From an uncultured Bacteroidota bacterium (GTDB lineage: Bacteria; Bacteroidota; Bacteroidia; NS11-12g; UBA9320), in contig CAKZLB010000040.1 of NCBI GenBank assembly GCA_937124965.1, forward strand, positions 1-64,000: a stretch of DNA of 64,000 nucleotides, in the 5' to 3' direction. The stretch's first letter is position 1. Every line of letters starts with the position of its first letter. A model generated the notes under the pieces. The model did no database searches and was not told where the DNA came from. It worked only from the letters and a program-made list of their open reading frames with translations. This document shows, piece by piece, positions 45,200 to 54,522 of the stretch. The translations under genes were made by a program, and so were the position numbers.

Positions 45200-45784
45200 T
45201 TACAATAGTGCGGAAATTTCTTCCTGTAACTCAACTGATTTGTTAGTCGTATACCACGTATGAAGTTTAAGCTTAAACTCTTCAGCACTTTCAGTTTCGG
45301 AATTTTCTTTATGATGCAATAGCATTTCCTGTGCAGTTTTAGGCCTCGGGCCCCAAGTAAAAAGTACTTCGTTGTCTTGATTGACAGCAATTAGTTTTGG
45401 GATAGATCTTCCACCATTTGTCAGAAATGCATCCATTAATTCAAGGTTCTCGTCTCTCAAAACGATTTCCAACGAGATGTTTTCCGAGCTTTCAGTCATT
45501 TTGTTTATTGCGGGTAAGTTTTGTGCTGCGTCTCCACACCAAGCTTCTGAAATAACAATCCACCGCTGTTTTTCAGCAACTCTTGATAATGCTTTAATAG
45601 TGGAATCAGAAAGCTTAACCGTTTTATTCAATCGTTTCATTCTTCTGTGATTCAATTGTGTAAATTCAACAAGTGCTTCTGATTGATTGTCTCCTGTCGT
45701 TTTGCCAGCTTCGGCCAATGAAGTGGTTAGATTAAAATACTCTTCGTATGTGTACGTTGTTTGAAGTTTGTATGTAAATTTCAT
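45200..45784 (-). CDS. Thioredoxin family protein with single active-site Cys
   Basis: A 194-aa cytoplasmic protein. The thioredoxin-like active site is EAWCGDAAQNLPAIN with Cys83; the second Cys of the usual CxxC is replaced (CGDA). This fits the thioredoxin-like proteins common in Firmicutes and Bacteroidota (bacillithiol or monothiol type, or inactive redox), not a classical reductase. It lies 21 bp downstream of the cysteine desulfurase gene on the same strand, so it may work with persulfides made there (inference). Confidence 0.82.
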   Translation of the reverse strand: MKFTYKLQTTYTYEEYFNLTTSLAEAGKTTGDNQSEALVEFTQLNHRRMKRLNKTVKLSDSTIKALSRVAEKQRWIVISEAWCGDAAQNLPAINKMTESSENISLEIVLRDENLELMDAFLTNGGRSIPKLIAVNQDNEVLFTWGPRPKTAQEMLLHHKENSETESAEEFKLKLHTWYTTNKSVELQEEISALL

Positions 45785-45805
45785 TGATGATGAAGTGTTT
45801 TTGTT

Positions 45806-46963
45806 CTATGCTTCAACAGCTTCCGTGACTAAAAGTTTTGATAATGCCTTAACTGCAAAATCAACGTCATCTTTCGTTGTAAATCGTCCGAAAGAAAAAC
45901 GAACTGCCTGACGATCTGTATCGTGTTTAATAGCATTTAGCACGTGAGAACCCGTTGCAGCTCCAGAATTGCACGCTGACCCACCTGAACAACAAACACC
46001 CTCAATGTCTAATTGAAAAAGCAACAAAGCGTTATTTTTTTGTGGTGGGAGGGAACAACTTAACACAGTATACAATCCTCCTTCAAAACTTGTGTCGCCA
46101 TTAAACCGAATGCTCGGAATGTGTTCATTAAGTTGCAACATCATATATCGCTTAATATCATAAATGTGTCTTTGCTCTTCCTCGACATTTGTGAATGCTA
46201 GTTCAATTGCCTTAGCAAGGCCGACTATCCCTACAATATTCTCCGTTCCAGCACGATGGTTACTTTCTTGACCACCACCAGTAATCATTGGTTTTAGGTG
46301 TAATGATTTGTTTACGTATAAAAATCCAACACCTTTCGGACCATTTAATTTGTGCGCTGAACACGTTAAAAAATCTGCGCCAAAGTCCTTTACGTCAATT
46401 GCATAGTGCCCCATTGTTTGAACACTATCACTGTGAAACAAGCAGTTGTTTAATTTAGCAATGCGCGAAACGTTTTTGTAATCTATTAATGTTCCAATTT
46501 CATTATTAGCATGCATTAAAGAAATCAATGCATTAGGGTAGGATGCTGCAAGTTCCTCTAAATGATTCATATCGATAGCACCTAAACTATCTACATTTAC
46601 CAAATGTACGGCTACCAAACCTTTTACTTCAAGTTCTAAACTGGTTTCTAAAACTGCTTTATGTTCAATAGGTGAAGTAATAATGTGTTTTACACCAAGG
46701 TCGTTTACTGCACATCGTATAGCCATGTTGTCTGCTTCAGTACCCCCGGAGGTAAATACGATTTCTCTGGCTTCTGCATTAATGAGGTTCGCAATTTTTT
46801 TACGACTTGTTTCTAATGCAGCTTTTGCTCTTCTTCCTAAGCTATGTGTCGCTGATGGATTTCCATAGGTGGAAACCATAGTTTCTGTCATTACAGTTAT
46901 TACAGCTGGATCTAGTGGTGACGTAGCTGCATTGTCTAAATAGACTCTTTTAGTATCGGTCAT
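45806..46963 (-). CDS. Cysteine desulfurase (IscS/NifS class)
   Basis: A 385-aa PLP enzyme. The PLP lysine is Lys205 in SAHKLNGPKGVGFLY. His101 in SPIEHKAVLE and the catalytic Cys331 in CCSGGSACNSGAATGSH are present. The long loop around the Cys marks the IscS/NifS group rather than SufS. It moves sulfur from cysteine to a persulfide for iron-sulfur clusters and thio-modified tRNA. Together with the agmatinase upstream (10 bp) and the thioredoxin-like protein (21 bp downstream) it forms a three-gene minus-strand operon. Confidence 0.92.
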   Translation of the reverse strand: MTDTKRVYLDNAATSPLDPAVITVMTETMVSTYGNPSATHSLGRRAKAALETSRKKIANLINAEAREIVFTSGGTEADNMAIRCAVNDLGVKHIITSPIEHKAVLETSLELEVKGLVAVHLVNVDSLGAIDMNHLEELAASYPNALISLMHANNEIGTLIDYKNVSRIAKLNNCLFHSDSVQTMGHYAIDVKDFGADFLTCSAHKLNGPKGVGFLYVNKSLHLKPMITGGGQESNHRAGTENIVGIVGLAKAIELAFTNVEEEQRHIYDIKRYMMLQLNEHIPSIRFNGDTSFEGGLYTVLSCSLPPQKNNALLLFQLDIEGVCCSGGSACNSGAATGSHVLNAIKHDTDRQAVRFSFGRFTTKDDVDFAVKALSKLLVTEAVEA

Positions 46964-46973
46964 GTAATGTGTG

Positions 46974-47870
46974 TTATTTAAAATTATTGGTATTAAGGGT
47001 ACAATAGCCTAACACTTTGTAAGCAAGTTTTGCAAGGACGTATTGCGACTGAATTTGTCCATCAATAGGAGCGCATTCAACGATGTCGAACCCGACAACA
47101 TTTTTACGACTGCAAATTCCATTTAATAAAGTTAAAGTCTTCATGTAGTCTAATCCCCCAGGCTCTGGAGTTCCAACACCTGGAACAATGCTAGGATCCA
47201 AACCATCTGCATCAATCGTGATGTAAACATTTTCAGTGGTATGGGCTAAAATGGATTCAACCACAGTAGAAACGTTATCCAGTTGATGGGCGTAAAACGT
47301 TTGAATATTTGAGCTTGATTTAATAAGATTGGCTTCTTCAACACATTGGGCTCGTATTCCAACCTGACTTATTTTAACGTTTAATTCGTTTATTCTAGCC
47401 ATTACACTAGCGTGAGAATATTTGTTGTTATTGTACGATTCTCTTAAATCTGAATGGGCATCAATTTGTATTATTGAAACAGTCTGATCCAGATTGTGAA
47501 ACGCCTTGAAGATTCCAAACGTCACTGTATGTTCAGCGCCAAAAGATACTACAAACTTGTTGTTTGCAATATGTGTGTTCGTAGCATCTTCAATCAGCTT
47601 AATTGCATCTTGATCAATGGCATTCCCAAAAGATACTGGCTCAAGCGTTGCAATACCAAGCTGTTTGAACGTTTCTTGATCCAACTCTTCGTCATAAAAC
47701 TCTACGAAGTGAGAGGCTTCAATGATAGCTTTGGGACCATGTTTGGAACCCTCTTGGTACGATGAAGTGTGCTCGTAAGGCAACTGCTGTATTACAACCT
47801 TGCTTTGATCGTATGACGAAAGATTTTCGTCAATTCCCAAAAAGTTTTGTTCTGAGTTGTATACGTTCAC
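46974..47870 (-). CDS. speB: Agmatinase / ureohydrolase family protein
   Basis: A 298-aa protein with GTG at 47870 as start. The metal ligands are in order: His114 (GAEHTVTFG), Asp137-x-His139-x-Asp141 (IDAHSDLRES) and Asp220-x-Asp222 (ITIDADGLDPS). GTPEPGGL follows. This is the arginase/agmatinase fold with two Mn. Agmatinase makes putrescine and urea from agmatine. In Bacteroidota it often lies near elongation factor P, as here across a divergent gene. It starts the operon with cysteine desulfurase. Confidence 0.88.
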   Translation of the reverse strand: MNVYNSEQNFLGIDENLSSYDQSKVVIQQLPYEHTSSYQEGSKHGPKAIIEASHFVEFYDEELDQETFKQLGIATLEPVSFGNAIDQDAIKLIEDATNTHIANNKFVVSFGAEHTVTFGIFKAFHNLDQTVSIIQIDAHSDLRESYNNNKYSHASVMARINELNVKISQVGIRAQCVEEANLIKSSSNIQTFYAHQLDNVSTVVESILAHTTENVYITIDADGLDPSIVPGVGTPEPGGLDYMKTLTLLNGICSRKNVVGFDIVECAPIDGQIQSQYVLAKLAYKVLGYCTLNTNNFK

Positions 47871-47973
47871 TTTGCCAAATTTTACGCAAATTTATCATTA
47901 AGCACGAAGTTGTTATAAACATCGATTGAAATAAAAAAATAAAACCGCTTATTTGCATGAAGACTTTTGATAT

Positions 47974-48537
47974 ATGAAAACAACTAACAAAATTTTATTT
48001 CTTGTTGCACTTTTAGGTTTATTGTCAAGTTGCACTCAACGACGTTATAGTCAATTGACTGGTTTTCAGTTCAACAAAAAACAAAAAACGGAAAAAACAC
48101 GCCTGGTGCATTCAGGACATTTTGTGGAGAAAACAAAAGCTGATGTGATCGAAGATAATGTGGAATTGGTTGCCTGTGAGAATAATACAAAAGAAGTTGA
48201 GGAACAGAACACTAGTGAATCGGTCAATGATTCGAAGGCAAACATCTTTCAGCGAGGTTTTAAGTCAAAAAAGAAAGTAGCAAAGCTTTTAGTTTCTGAT
48301 AACAAGACAATCAAGACGTTTCAAAACGGTCTTAATCCAGTAAAACGGCACAAGAAAGTAAAGTCCGTTGCTAAGAGTAAGAGCAAGGATAGTGGATTGC
48401 TAAATATAATTTTAATAGTTGTATTAGCTCTATTAATAATTGCTTTGTTAGAGAGAATTATAGGACCTTGGCTGTCAGGAATTCTAGTCCTTGTAGTCCT
48501 GATAATACTTGTTCTGTATTTGCTTGGAAGCCTTTAA
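47974..48537 (+). CDS. Lipoprotein with C-terminal membrane helices, unknown function
   Basis: A 187-aa product. The lipobox is LLSSC (near residue 20). The middle is highly charged and Lys/Ser-rich (SKKKVAKLLVSDNKTIKT). The end holds two hydrophobic stretches (LLNIILIVVLALLIIALL and LSGILVLVVLIILVLYLLGS). This design, a lipid anchor plus membrane helices, is seen in poorly known Bacteroidota proteins. It is divergent from agmatinase and abuts the efp stop codon at 48537/48538. Confidence 0.6.
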   Translation: MKTTNKILFLVALLGLLSSCTQRRYSQLTGFQFNKKQKTEKTRLVHSGHFVEKTKADVIEDNVELVACENNTKEVEEQNTSESVNDSKANIFQRGFKSKKKVAKLLVSDNKTIKTFQNGLNPVKRHKKVKSVAKSKSKDSGLLNIILIVVLALLIIALLERIIGPWLSGILVLVVLIILVLYLLGSL

Positions 48538-49101
48538 TTAGTCTTTAGCTCTTTCGACATATTCGCCAGTTCGTGTGTCTACCTTTATTTTCTCGCCTTG
48601 TGCTACGAATAAAGGCACTTGAACAATTGCTCCTGTTTCCAACGTTGCTGGTTTTAGCGGGTTGTTTGCTGTGTCTCCTTTAATTCCTGGTTCGCTATAC
48701 GTAATCTCTAAAACTACATGATTCGGAGCGTCAGCCATGACTGGGTTTCCTTCGTCCATGTAAACAGTGATCATCATTTCTTCTTTGATAAACTGCATGG
48801 CGCTACCTAACATTGTTTCTGCAATCTGAACTTGTTCAAAAGTCTCAGTATCCATCAACACTAAGTTGTCTCCTTCTTTGTACAGGTATTGCATTTCTTT
48901 TTCATCAATTCGAACAACATCAATCGATTCTCCAGATCGAAACCTGTTCTCTGTAGATTTACCTGTTATAGCGTTTTTCATTTTTACTTGATAAAATGCT
49001 CCACCTTTTCCAGGCATTGTATGTTGATATTCTACTACTCTACAAAGTTGTCCTTGATGTCTGATAAACAAGCCTCTTGATAAATCTGATGTATTCGCCA
49101 T
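48538..49101 (-). CDS. efp: Elongation factor P
   Basis: A 187-aa protein with the three-barrel EF-P pattern. The tip loop reads MPGKGGAFYQVKMKN with Lys32, the position modified in some bacteria. Other typical segments are LMDTETFEQ and YSEPGIKGDTANN. EF-P enters stalled ribosomes and speeds peptide bonds at polyproline stretches. It is cytosolic and conserved. The gene abuts the convergent lipoprotein gene with no gap. Confidence 0.97.
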   Translation of the reverse strand: MANTSDLSRGLFIRHQGQLCRVVEYQHTMPGKGGAFYQVKMKNAITGKSTENRFRSGESIDVVRIDEKEMQYLYKEGDNLVLMDTETFEQVQIAETMLGSAMQFIKEEMMITVYMDEGNPVMADAPNHVVLEITYSEPGIKGDTANNPLKPATLETGAIVQVPLFVAQGEKIKVDTRTGEYVERAKD

Positions 49102-49136
49102 GATGTTCTTTTTTCGACAAAAATAGAATTCTAAAT

Positions 49137-49718
49137 TTAAGAATGAAGCGACATCGCTTTAGCGTTAATAAAACAGTTTTCCATATCATTAAAGGCTTGC
49201 TTGGCCCAAGCAATAGCTTCGTCCTGTTCTTCCTTCGTTTCAAGAGTATTCAGTTCCGCAAGAAACTCTTTCCAATTTGGCATAAGCAATGGTCCATACC
49301 CTTTGTAAAAATGAAAGCCTAATCCCGTTAAGTTTGGGTTCAGTTGAAGCTGTTTTGATATCATGGCTCCGCCTAAGGTAGAGCCTTCGATTACATACAT
49401 CCTACCATAAAACTGAGCTTTGGTTAAGGCAGGTGCAAGTGCGACACAAGAAATTGTCGCTGGATCAATTCCTAATTCTTTTAAATCCAATAACAACAAA
49501 CTGATTTTTGCTCGTTTGTTCAGATTTAATGCTTCGACATTGACTAAGCTATCTTGCCATTCTTTCTCCCAACTAGATATGTACATATAGTTTGCTACAA
49601 CTAGTTCTGTATACTGTCGAAGTGTAAGGGTTTTCTCCATTATTTCTCGTCCATAACTGTGCTTTTCTGCATTTTTGTGATCGACGTTTGTTGTACTTTT
49701 GATTGTCTCTTGAAACAT
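49137..49718 (-). CDS. Biliverdin-producing heme oxygenase
   Basis: A 193-aa protein with the bacterial heme oxygenase (HemO/BphO) layout. A likely heme-ligand His lies in TNVDHKNAEKHSYG near the N-terminus. The distal helix glycines are in YVIEGSTLGGAMISKQLQ. It opens heme to biliverdin, iron and CO using reductant. No heme receptor or bacteriophytochrome is seen beside it. It shares no operon partner; its ATG at 49718 faces the B12 locus divergently, with about 400 bp between. Confidence 0.85.
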   Translation of the reverse strand: MFQETIKSTTNVDHKNAEKHSYGREIMEKTLTLRQYTELVVANYMYISSWEKEWQDSLVNVEALNLNKRAKISLLLLDLKELGIDPATISCVALAPALTKAQFYGRMYVIEGSTLGGAMISKQLQLNPNLTGLGFHFYKGYGPLLMPNWKEFLAELNTLETKEEQDEAIAWAKQAFNDMENCFINAKAMSLHS

Positions 49719-49879
49719 TATTTAGAATCATTAAAAATAGTGGCGCAATGATAAGAAAGATATTTGAAACGAAAAATTTGATTCAAACTTTTATGTGTTG
49801 ATATTCAAGTACAAGATTTGAAATTAATAGTTTGTTAATAAAAAATGAGTTGATATCAATTTCCAACGAATACCTTTGA

Positions 49880-50095
49880 AGTAGATTTTGGTTCGTGTTG
49901 TATTTACTATCAAGACGATGAAAATGGGAAAAAGGTGAAAAACCTTTACTGTACCCGCAGCTGTAAACTCAATAAGTTGGGAAACATTCTTTTGTCACTG
50001 TTAGCCGTTGGTTAATGGGAAGACGTTTCTCAGAGTAAGTCAGAAGACCTGCCAAGATTAGCAAGTGCAATGTTTTCGGGTTAAAAACAAAGCAG
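49880..50095 (+). ncRNA. Cobalamin (adenosylcobalamin-type) riboswitch
   Basis: The aptamer's conserved pieces are in order: GGTGAAAAACC at 49934-49944, GTACCCGCAGCTGTAA at 49951-49966, the GTCACTG segment near 49994, and the B12 box AGTCAGAAGACCTGCC at 50038-50053. It lies in the leader of the BtuB-like gene. B12 binding normally closes the ribosome site or triggers termination, so the downstream uptake genes are made when cobalamin is scarce. The first and last bases are estimates. Confidence 0.95.
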
Positions 50096-50114
50096 GTTTG
50101 TCAAATAGAATCGA

Positions 50115-51926
50115 TTGATTTTACGTCTAGTTTTAGTAGGAACGTTTACCCTGTTGTCCGTTATATTTTCATTCGGACAAGTAGATTCTGTGCTCTTAGA
50201 TAGCGCATTTATTCATGTGCGCCAAAAAAAGCACTTAGTTACATTAAACGAAACTGAAAAATATCAAACAGAATCGCTATCCACTATTTTACGTGAAAAT
50301 GCTTCGGTTTATGTAAAGCCAAGTTCAGGAAATTCATTATCGTCTCTTTCTATAAGAGGAGGTACAGCCGAACAAACCGCAATTTTGTGGAATGGTTTAA
50401 GTCTTCAGAACACATTAAATGGAACAGTCGATTTGGCAATAGTACCAACACTGGCTTTTGATGAAATAGCGTTTAACGCTAATGAATCGACGAATAGTGG
50501 AGGAGGATATATTGCAGGAAGTATTGATCTGAAAAATGGTAGTATTGATACAACTATTCTTTCCAAATCATATGTTCAGTATGGATCTTTCGGAAATTTG
50601 TCAGTAACCGAACAAATTGCCATTGCACATAAAAAGTCGAGTTATGGGCTATCTTTATTCAATGCTACTGCAACAAACGATTACCCTTATAACAAGAATA
50701 ATAACAACCGCCTTGAACATGCGTCCTCAGTAAACCAAGGCATTCTCTTTGAGAGGCAACAGCGGTTTTCGAAATCTAATCCATGGAATCTTAGGCTATG
50801 GATGCAACAGAGTGATAGGCAGATTCCAGCTACTATACTTGAGGGGCAATCAAAAAAATATCAGGCCGATAAAAGTATTCGTGTGCAAAGTGATTGGTCG
50901 TTTCAAAAGAAAAAAAACAGTCTAAAGCTAAACGTTGGAAGTTTTTACGAAACACTCCAATATAGAGATTCAATCTCTAAAATATTCTCGGATTACTCGT
51001 TTCTAAATTCATCTTTTTTAGCACATTACGTGTATGATCACAGCAAAAAACTTACAATTGGCGCTGATGCTGAATTAAGAAATTTTACTGGAAATGCTGA
51101 CACTTTTTATAATCAAAACAGAGTTGAAATAGCCGAGGCGCTTCATGTATCATTTAAAATGAAACGATTTCGCTTAAACAGTAGCGTTCGCTTTGTTCAA
51201 TATTCTAACTCGCAAGACCAACCATTGCTTTTTGCTATGAACACTACTTATGATGTTAAACGGAATTGGTCAATTACATCCTCTTTTTCAACAAATTACC
51301 GTATGCCAACTTTTAATAGTTTGTATTGGAATCCGGGAGGAAATGCCTCACTTTTATCAGAGAGAAGTACGAATTGGGAAATTGGTGCCCACTACAAGAC
51401 AATGCGCTTTAAGTCGGATATTATTCTTTATTCGAATTACATCAACGATCAAATACGTTGGCTACCAGGCTCTGATGGGATTTTTGAAGCACAGCAAATA
51501 GTAGGTTCTACACAATGGAATCGAGGAGTAGAAGTCAGCAATAAACTTGCGTTGAAGAATTTAACTTTTTACATCAATGGGGCATATGTGCGCTCCACAA
51601 ACCTAAAAAACGACAACCAGTATCAACAAACTCAGGTGCCGCTAATCCAATATACTACGGGTTTTCAATATTCATTAAAACAATGGGCATTTTCGTACAA
51701 CAGCTCATATTTAGGAAAAAGGTTTATTGATATCGAAAATACTCTATTCTTACCTTCTGTCTTACTGCATAATGTTGCAATAAAGAGGGATATAAAGTCG
51801 CTTATACTCACGCTAGGAGTTAGGAATGTTGCAAACGTGTATTACACGGTTTTACCATTTATGCCTAACGCACCTAGAAATTATTACTTCAACGCATCCT
51901 ATAAAATTCACAAAAAAAAGAAATGA
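50115..51926 (+). CDS. btuB: BtuB-like TonB-dependent cobalamin receptor
   Basis: A 603-aa receptor starting with TTG at 50115, followed by a signal peptide (LVLVGTFTLLSVIFSFGQ). The plug domain (~40-165) has SLSIRGGTAEQTAILWNGLS and the strand pair SGGGYIAGSIDLKN. The 22-strand barrel follows to the end (AYVRSTNLKNDNQYQ, then NYYFNASYKIHKKKK). It imports cobalamin across the outer membrane with energy from TonB-ExbBD. The cobalamin riboswitch directly upstream is the strongest functional evidence. It is shorter than many BtuB-type receptors and ends in a Lys tail. Confidence 0.92.
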   Translation: MILRLVLVGTFTLLSVIFSFGQVDSVLLDSAFIHVRQKKHLVTLNETEKYQTESLSTILRENASVYVKPSSGNSLSSLSIRGGTAEQTAILWNGLSLQNTLNGTVDLAIVPTLAFDEIAFNANESTNSGGGYIAGSIDLKNGSIDTTILSKSYVQYGSFGNLSVTEQIAIAHKKSSYGLSLFNATATNDYPYNKNNNNRLEHASSVNQGILFERQQRFSKSNPWNLRLWMQQSDRQIPATILEGQSKKYQADKSIRVQSDWSFQKKKNSLKLNVGSFYETLQYRDSISKIFSDYSFLNSSFLAHYVYDHSKKLTIGADAELRNFTGNADTFYNQNRVEIAEALHVSFKMKRFRLNSSVRFVQYSNSQDQPLLFAMNTTYDVKRNWSITSSFSTNYRMPTFNSLYWNPGGNASLLSERSTNWEIGAHYKTMRFKSDIILYSNYINDQIRWLPGSDGIFEAQQIVGSTQWNRGVEVSNKLALKNLTFYINGAYVRSTNLKNDNQYQQTQVPLIQYTTGFQYSLKQWAFSYNSSYLGKRFIDIENTLFLPSVLLHNVAIKRDIKSLILTLGVRNVANVYYTVLPFMPNAPRNYYFNASYKIHKKKK

Positions 51927-53563
51927 AAAAATTCACCTTAATCACATTATTTATTTTAGCATTTGCTTTGTCATACGGACAAAATAAACTTAGCTGGACC
52001 AGTACCTTTGAGACCGTAAACCTTGGAAAAGCAGATACATTTTGGAATGGTTCTGACGAATCAGAAGGCTTTTTAAATGGTCGTGCTTTTTACAGAAATA
52101 TCTATGATACAACGTACAACGTATGGAGTGGGGTATCGGTTTCGAGTATGACAGATACAACAACCACCGGTTATACAAATCAATATAGTTCTATCACTGG
52201 TTCTGGGGTGAATTATTCAAAACAATACGCGGTCATTGGAACAGAAGCGATTGTTGTTCTCGATACAGCTGATGTAATAGATGGATGTTATGTTACAAAT
52301 GGAACCTATGCAGCTCGAAGCATGGAAAATGGAGATGGCTTTGCTAAAAAGTTTGGAGGAACTTCTGGTAATGATCCAGACTTTTTTCGAATTATTGCTA
52401 CTGGATATATTGGTAAGGATTCAAATGTTACTTCCTTCTATTTAGCAGATTTTCGTTTCAATGATAATACAGAGGATTACATAATAACGGATTGGATGTA
52501 CTTTGATTTAGCCGTGTTAGGTGATGTAGATTCAATTCGGTTTACCTTGGAAAGCTCCGATACTGGCCAATACGGTATGAATACACCAGGCTTTTTCTGT
52601 TTGGATAATTTTAATGCTGAACAGCTTCAACAGTCAGGCTATGGTATTTCGAATTACTGGTTTGATCAGTATATTCCAAACGATAGTTTTGAAAATGGTG
52701 CCAATTACAACGGTGGTTTTCGATTTGGTCAAGTATTTTTTAAAAATGATTATAATCCAACATGGCAAAGTTGGTCGGGTTGGTCAATATCATCCATGAA
52801 AGATTCAATTAACGGAAATTATAGCAATCAATATAGTTCGATAACTGGTGGTGGGGCTGGTGGCTCACAAGGCTACCTAGTTGGGTATTCAGATGCGTCC
52901 ATATACTTTCCGTATTCGAACGAATTCACGTTTAACCCGTTAATTGTTAGAGAGTATCGAATGAAAGTAAGCAACTCAACCTATGGTTATAAAACTATGA
53001 AGGATGGAAATAATTTTGCGAAAAAATTCGGTGGAGATTCTGGCGATGATAAGGATTTTCTCGTATTGAAAGCTTGCGCTATTTCGTACGATGGTAGTAC
53101 GTCTGATACCTTAGAGCACTATTTAGCTGATTACAGATTTGATGATAATTCTAAAGACTATATCCTAAACGATTGGGCAACTTTTGATCTACATGATATC
53201 CTATTCAATCAAACGATAGTGCGCTTAGATTTTTGGATTGAAGGTAGTGACACCGGTCAATATGGTTTGAACACTCCAGCCTATTTTTGTGTGGATCAGA
53301 TGCTTCCAATGTTCGGATCTGTTAAGGATAAAAAAGTAGAAGTTCATCTTTCAATCTTTCCGAACCCTGTTTCTGACAAGCTTTATTTGGACATAGATGC
53401 ACGTGTTTCGGAAGTTCAAATTATTGATATTCAGGGAAATATGCATCAAGAGTACAACGGCTCGAGATCAATGTTTGATATTTCTAATTTGGCAAATGGT
53501 GTGTATTTTATTCGTTTAAACACCGATAAAGGTATAGTTTCGAAACAGTTTATTAAAAAATGA
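51923..53563 (+). CDS. Tandem DUF4465 T9SS-exported surface protein (BtuH-like by inference)
   Basis: The 546-aa protein has a signal peptide (KKFTLITLFILAFALSYGQ) and two DUF4465 units. The first spans ~20-235 (FETVNLGKADTFWNGSDES, then KFGGTSGNDPDFFRI). The second spans ~245-460 (WFDQYIPNDSFENGANYN, then KFGGDSGDDKDFLVL). Both keep SSxTDTxxxxYxNQYSSITG-like and SSDTGQYGxNTPxxFC segments. A type A T9SS sorting domain ends it (LSIFPNPVSDKLYLDI, then NGVYFIRLNTDKG). From Bacteroides B12 loci DUF4465 proteins are thought to bind cobalamin at the surface. ATG overlaps the receptor stop as ATGA. Confidence 0.85.
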   Translation: MKKFTLITLFILAFALSYGQNKLSWTSTFETVNLGKADTFWNGSDESEGFLNGRAFYRNIYDTTYNVWSGVSVSSMTDTTTTGYTNQYSSITGSGVNYSKQYAVIGTEAIVVLDTADVIDGCYVTNGTYAARSMENGDGFAKKFGGTSGNDPDFFRIIATGYIGKDSNVTSFYLADFRFNDNTEDYIITDWMYFDLAVLGDVDSIRFTLESSDTGQYGMNTPGFFCLDNFNAEQLQQSGYGISNYWFDQYIPNDSFENGANYNGGFRFGQVFFKNDYNPTWQSWSGWSISSMKDSINGNYSNQYSSITGGGAGGSQGYLVGYSDASIYFPYSNEFTFNPLIVREYRMKVSNSTYGYKTMKDGNNFAKKFGGDSGDDKDFLVLKACAISYDGSTSDTLEHYLADYRFDDNSKDYILNDWATFDLHDILFNQTIVRLDFWIEGSDTGQYGLNTPAYFCVDQMLPMFGSVKDKKVEVHLSIFPNPVSDKLYLDIDARVSEVQIIDIQGNMHQEYNGSRSMFDISNLANGVYFIRLNTDKGIVSKQFIKK

Positions 53564-54522
53564 GATTAGTCCAATGTATTTGTTTGGTGATTCTACCATT
53601 TTATTCTTTTTGCCAGTATGACCCAGCTGGAGGAGAAACAGGGAGTAATGCAATTCATCGTGATAACGGATCATTAAGTTACTGGGGAGATTCGGTGATC
53701 GTTGAACGCGGTTCTGCTAAAATTGGGGATGTAAAAGCCGTTGAAGTAACACTTGGCTCTGCTTCCGATGCTCTGGGAAAGCCTGATAATTATACGATTA
53801 GTCTAGGAGACGGAGGTAAGGCAACCTACTTCTTCGAACGTACTATTCAAAACATCCAAGGTCCCGATTTCGTAGTTTTTGAAAATGGATTTGAATGGGC
53901 AGGAGGGTACTTTCTTGAATTGGCTTTTGTGGAGGTAAGTAGTGATGGAAAAAACTTTGTACGATTTCCATCGAAATCTGCTGCAGATACTGCCAAACAA
54001 ATTGAAAACCTTAGTTATATGGAGTGTGTCTGGTATCATAACTTAGCTGGAAAACACCAAGCACCTTTCGGGACACCTTTCGATTTAGACGAACTTAAAG
54101 ATTCTCAAAATATTGATATAACGTCAATTTCACACATTCGTATAGTCGATGTTATAGGATGCCTAAACGATAGTTTCGCAACATACGATAGTGATGGTAA
54201 AAAAATCAATGATCCATGGCCAACCAACTTTGAATCTAGCGGTTTTGATTTGGATGCAATTGGTGTTTTGCAATTTTCGTTATCCGACAAAAAAGACGCA
54301 CATAAACGTTTTGTTTTACGCAATCCAGTGAATATAGGTCAGAGAATTCCTTTTACTATTCCATGTGAATCGTACGAAATTGTTAACGAAATGGGGCAGG
54401 TGTTATTGACAGGAAATCAGTCATATTTTACCATACCAACCCACTGGAAACCTGGCATCTATTATGTTCGACTTACATCAAACAATTCAATTTATACTCA
54501 AAAAATATGCGTCTTGGATTAA
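53560..54522 (+). CDS. T9SS-tagged surface protein of B12 locus, uncharacterised
   Basis: A 320-aa protein with a signal peptide (VQCICLVILPFYSFCQ). The core has GETGSNAIHRDNGSLSYWGD, then KPDNYTISLGDGGKATYFFE, DFVVFENGFEWAGGYF and SSGFDLDAIGVLQ. This pattern is familiar from unnamed surface proteins; its role is not known. The last ~70 residues resemble a type A T9SS sorting domain (RNPVNIGQRIPFTI, then KPGIYYVRLTSNNS), so it is likely exported and anchored. ATG overlaps the preceding stop as ATGA, so it belongs to the B12 uptake operon. A cobalamin-related function is inference from position. Confidence 0.75.
   Translation: MRLVQCICLVILPFYSFCQYDPAGGETGSNAIHRDNGSLSYWGDSVIVERGSAKIGDVKAVEVTLGSASDALGKPDNYTISLGDGGKATYFFERTIQNIQGPDFVVFENGFEWAGGYFLELAFVEVSSDGKNFVRFPSKSAADTAKQIENLSYMECVWYHNLAGKHQAPFGTPFDLDELKDSQNIDITSISHIRIVDVIGCLNDSFATYDSDGKKINDPWPTNFESSGFDLDAIGVLQFSLSDKKDAHKRFVLRNPVNIGQRIPFTIPCESYEIVNEMGQVLLTGNQSYFTIPTHWKPGIYYVRLTSNNSIYTQKICVLD

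Noticed and set aside
49719-49879. Extra small gene between heme oxygenase and riboswitch
   Set aside because: Only AT-rich leader and promoter sequence; no frame with support.
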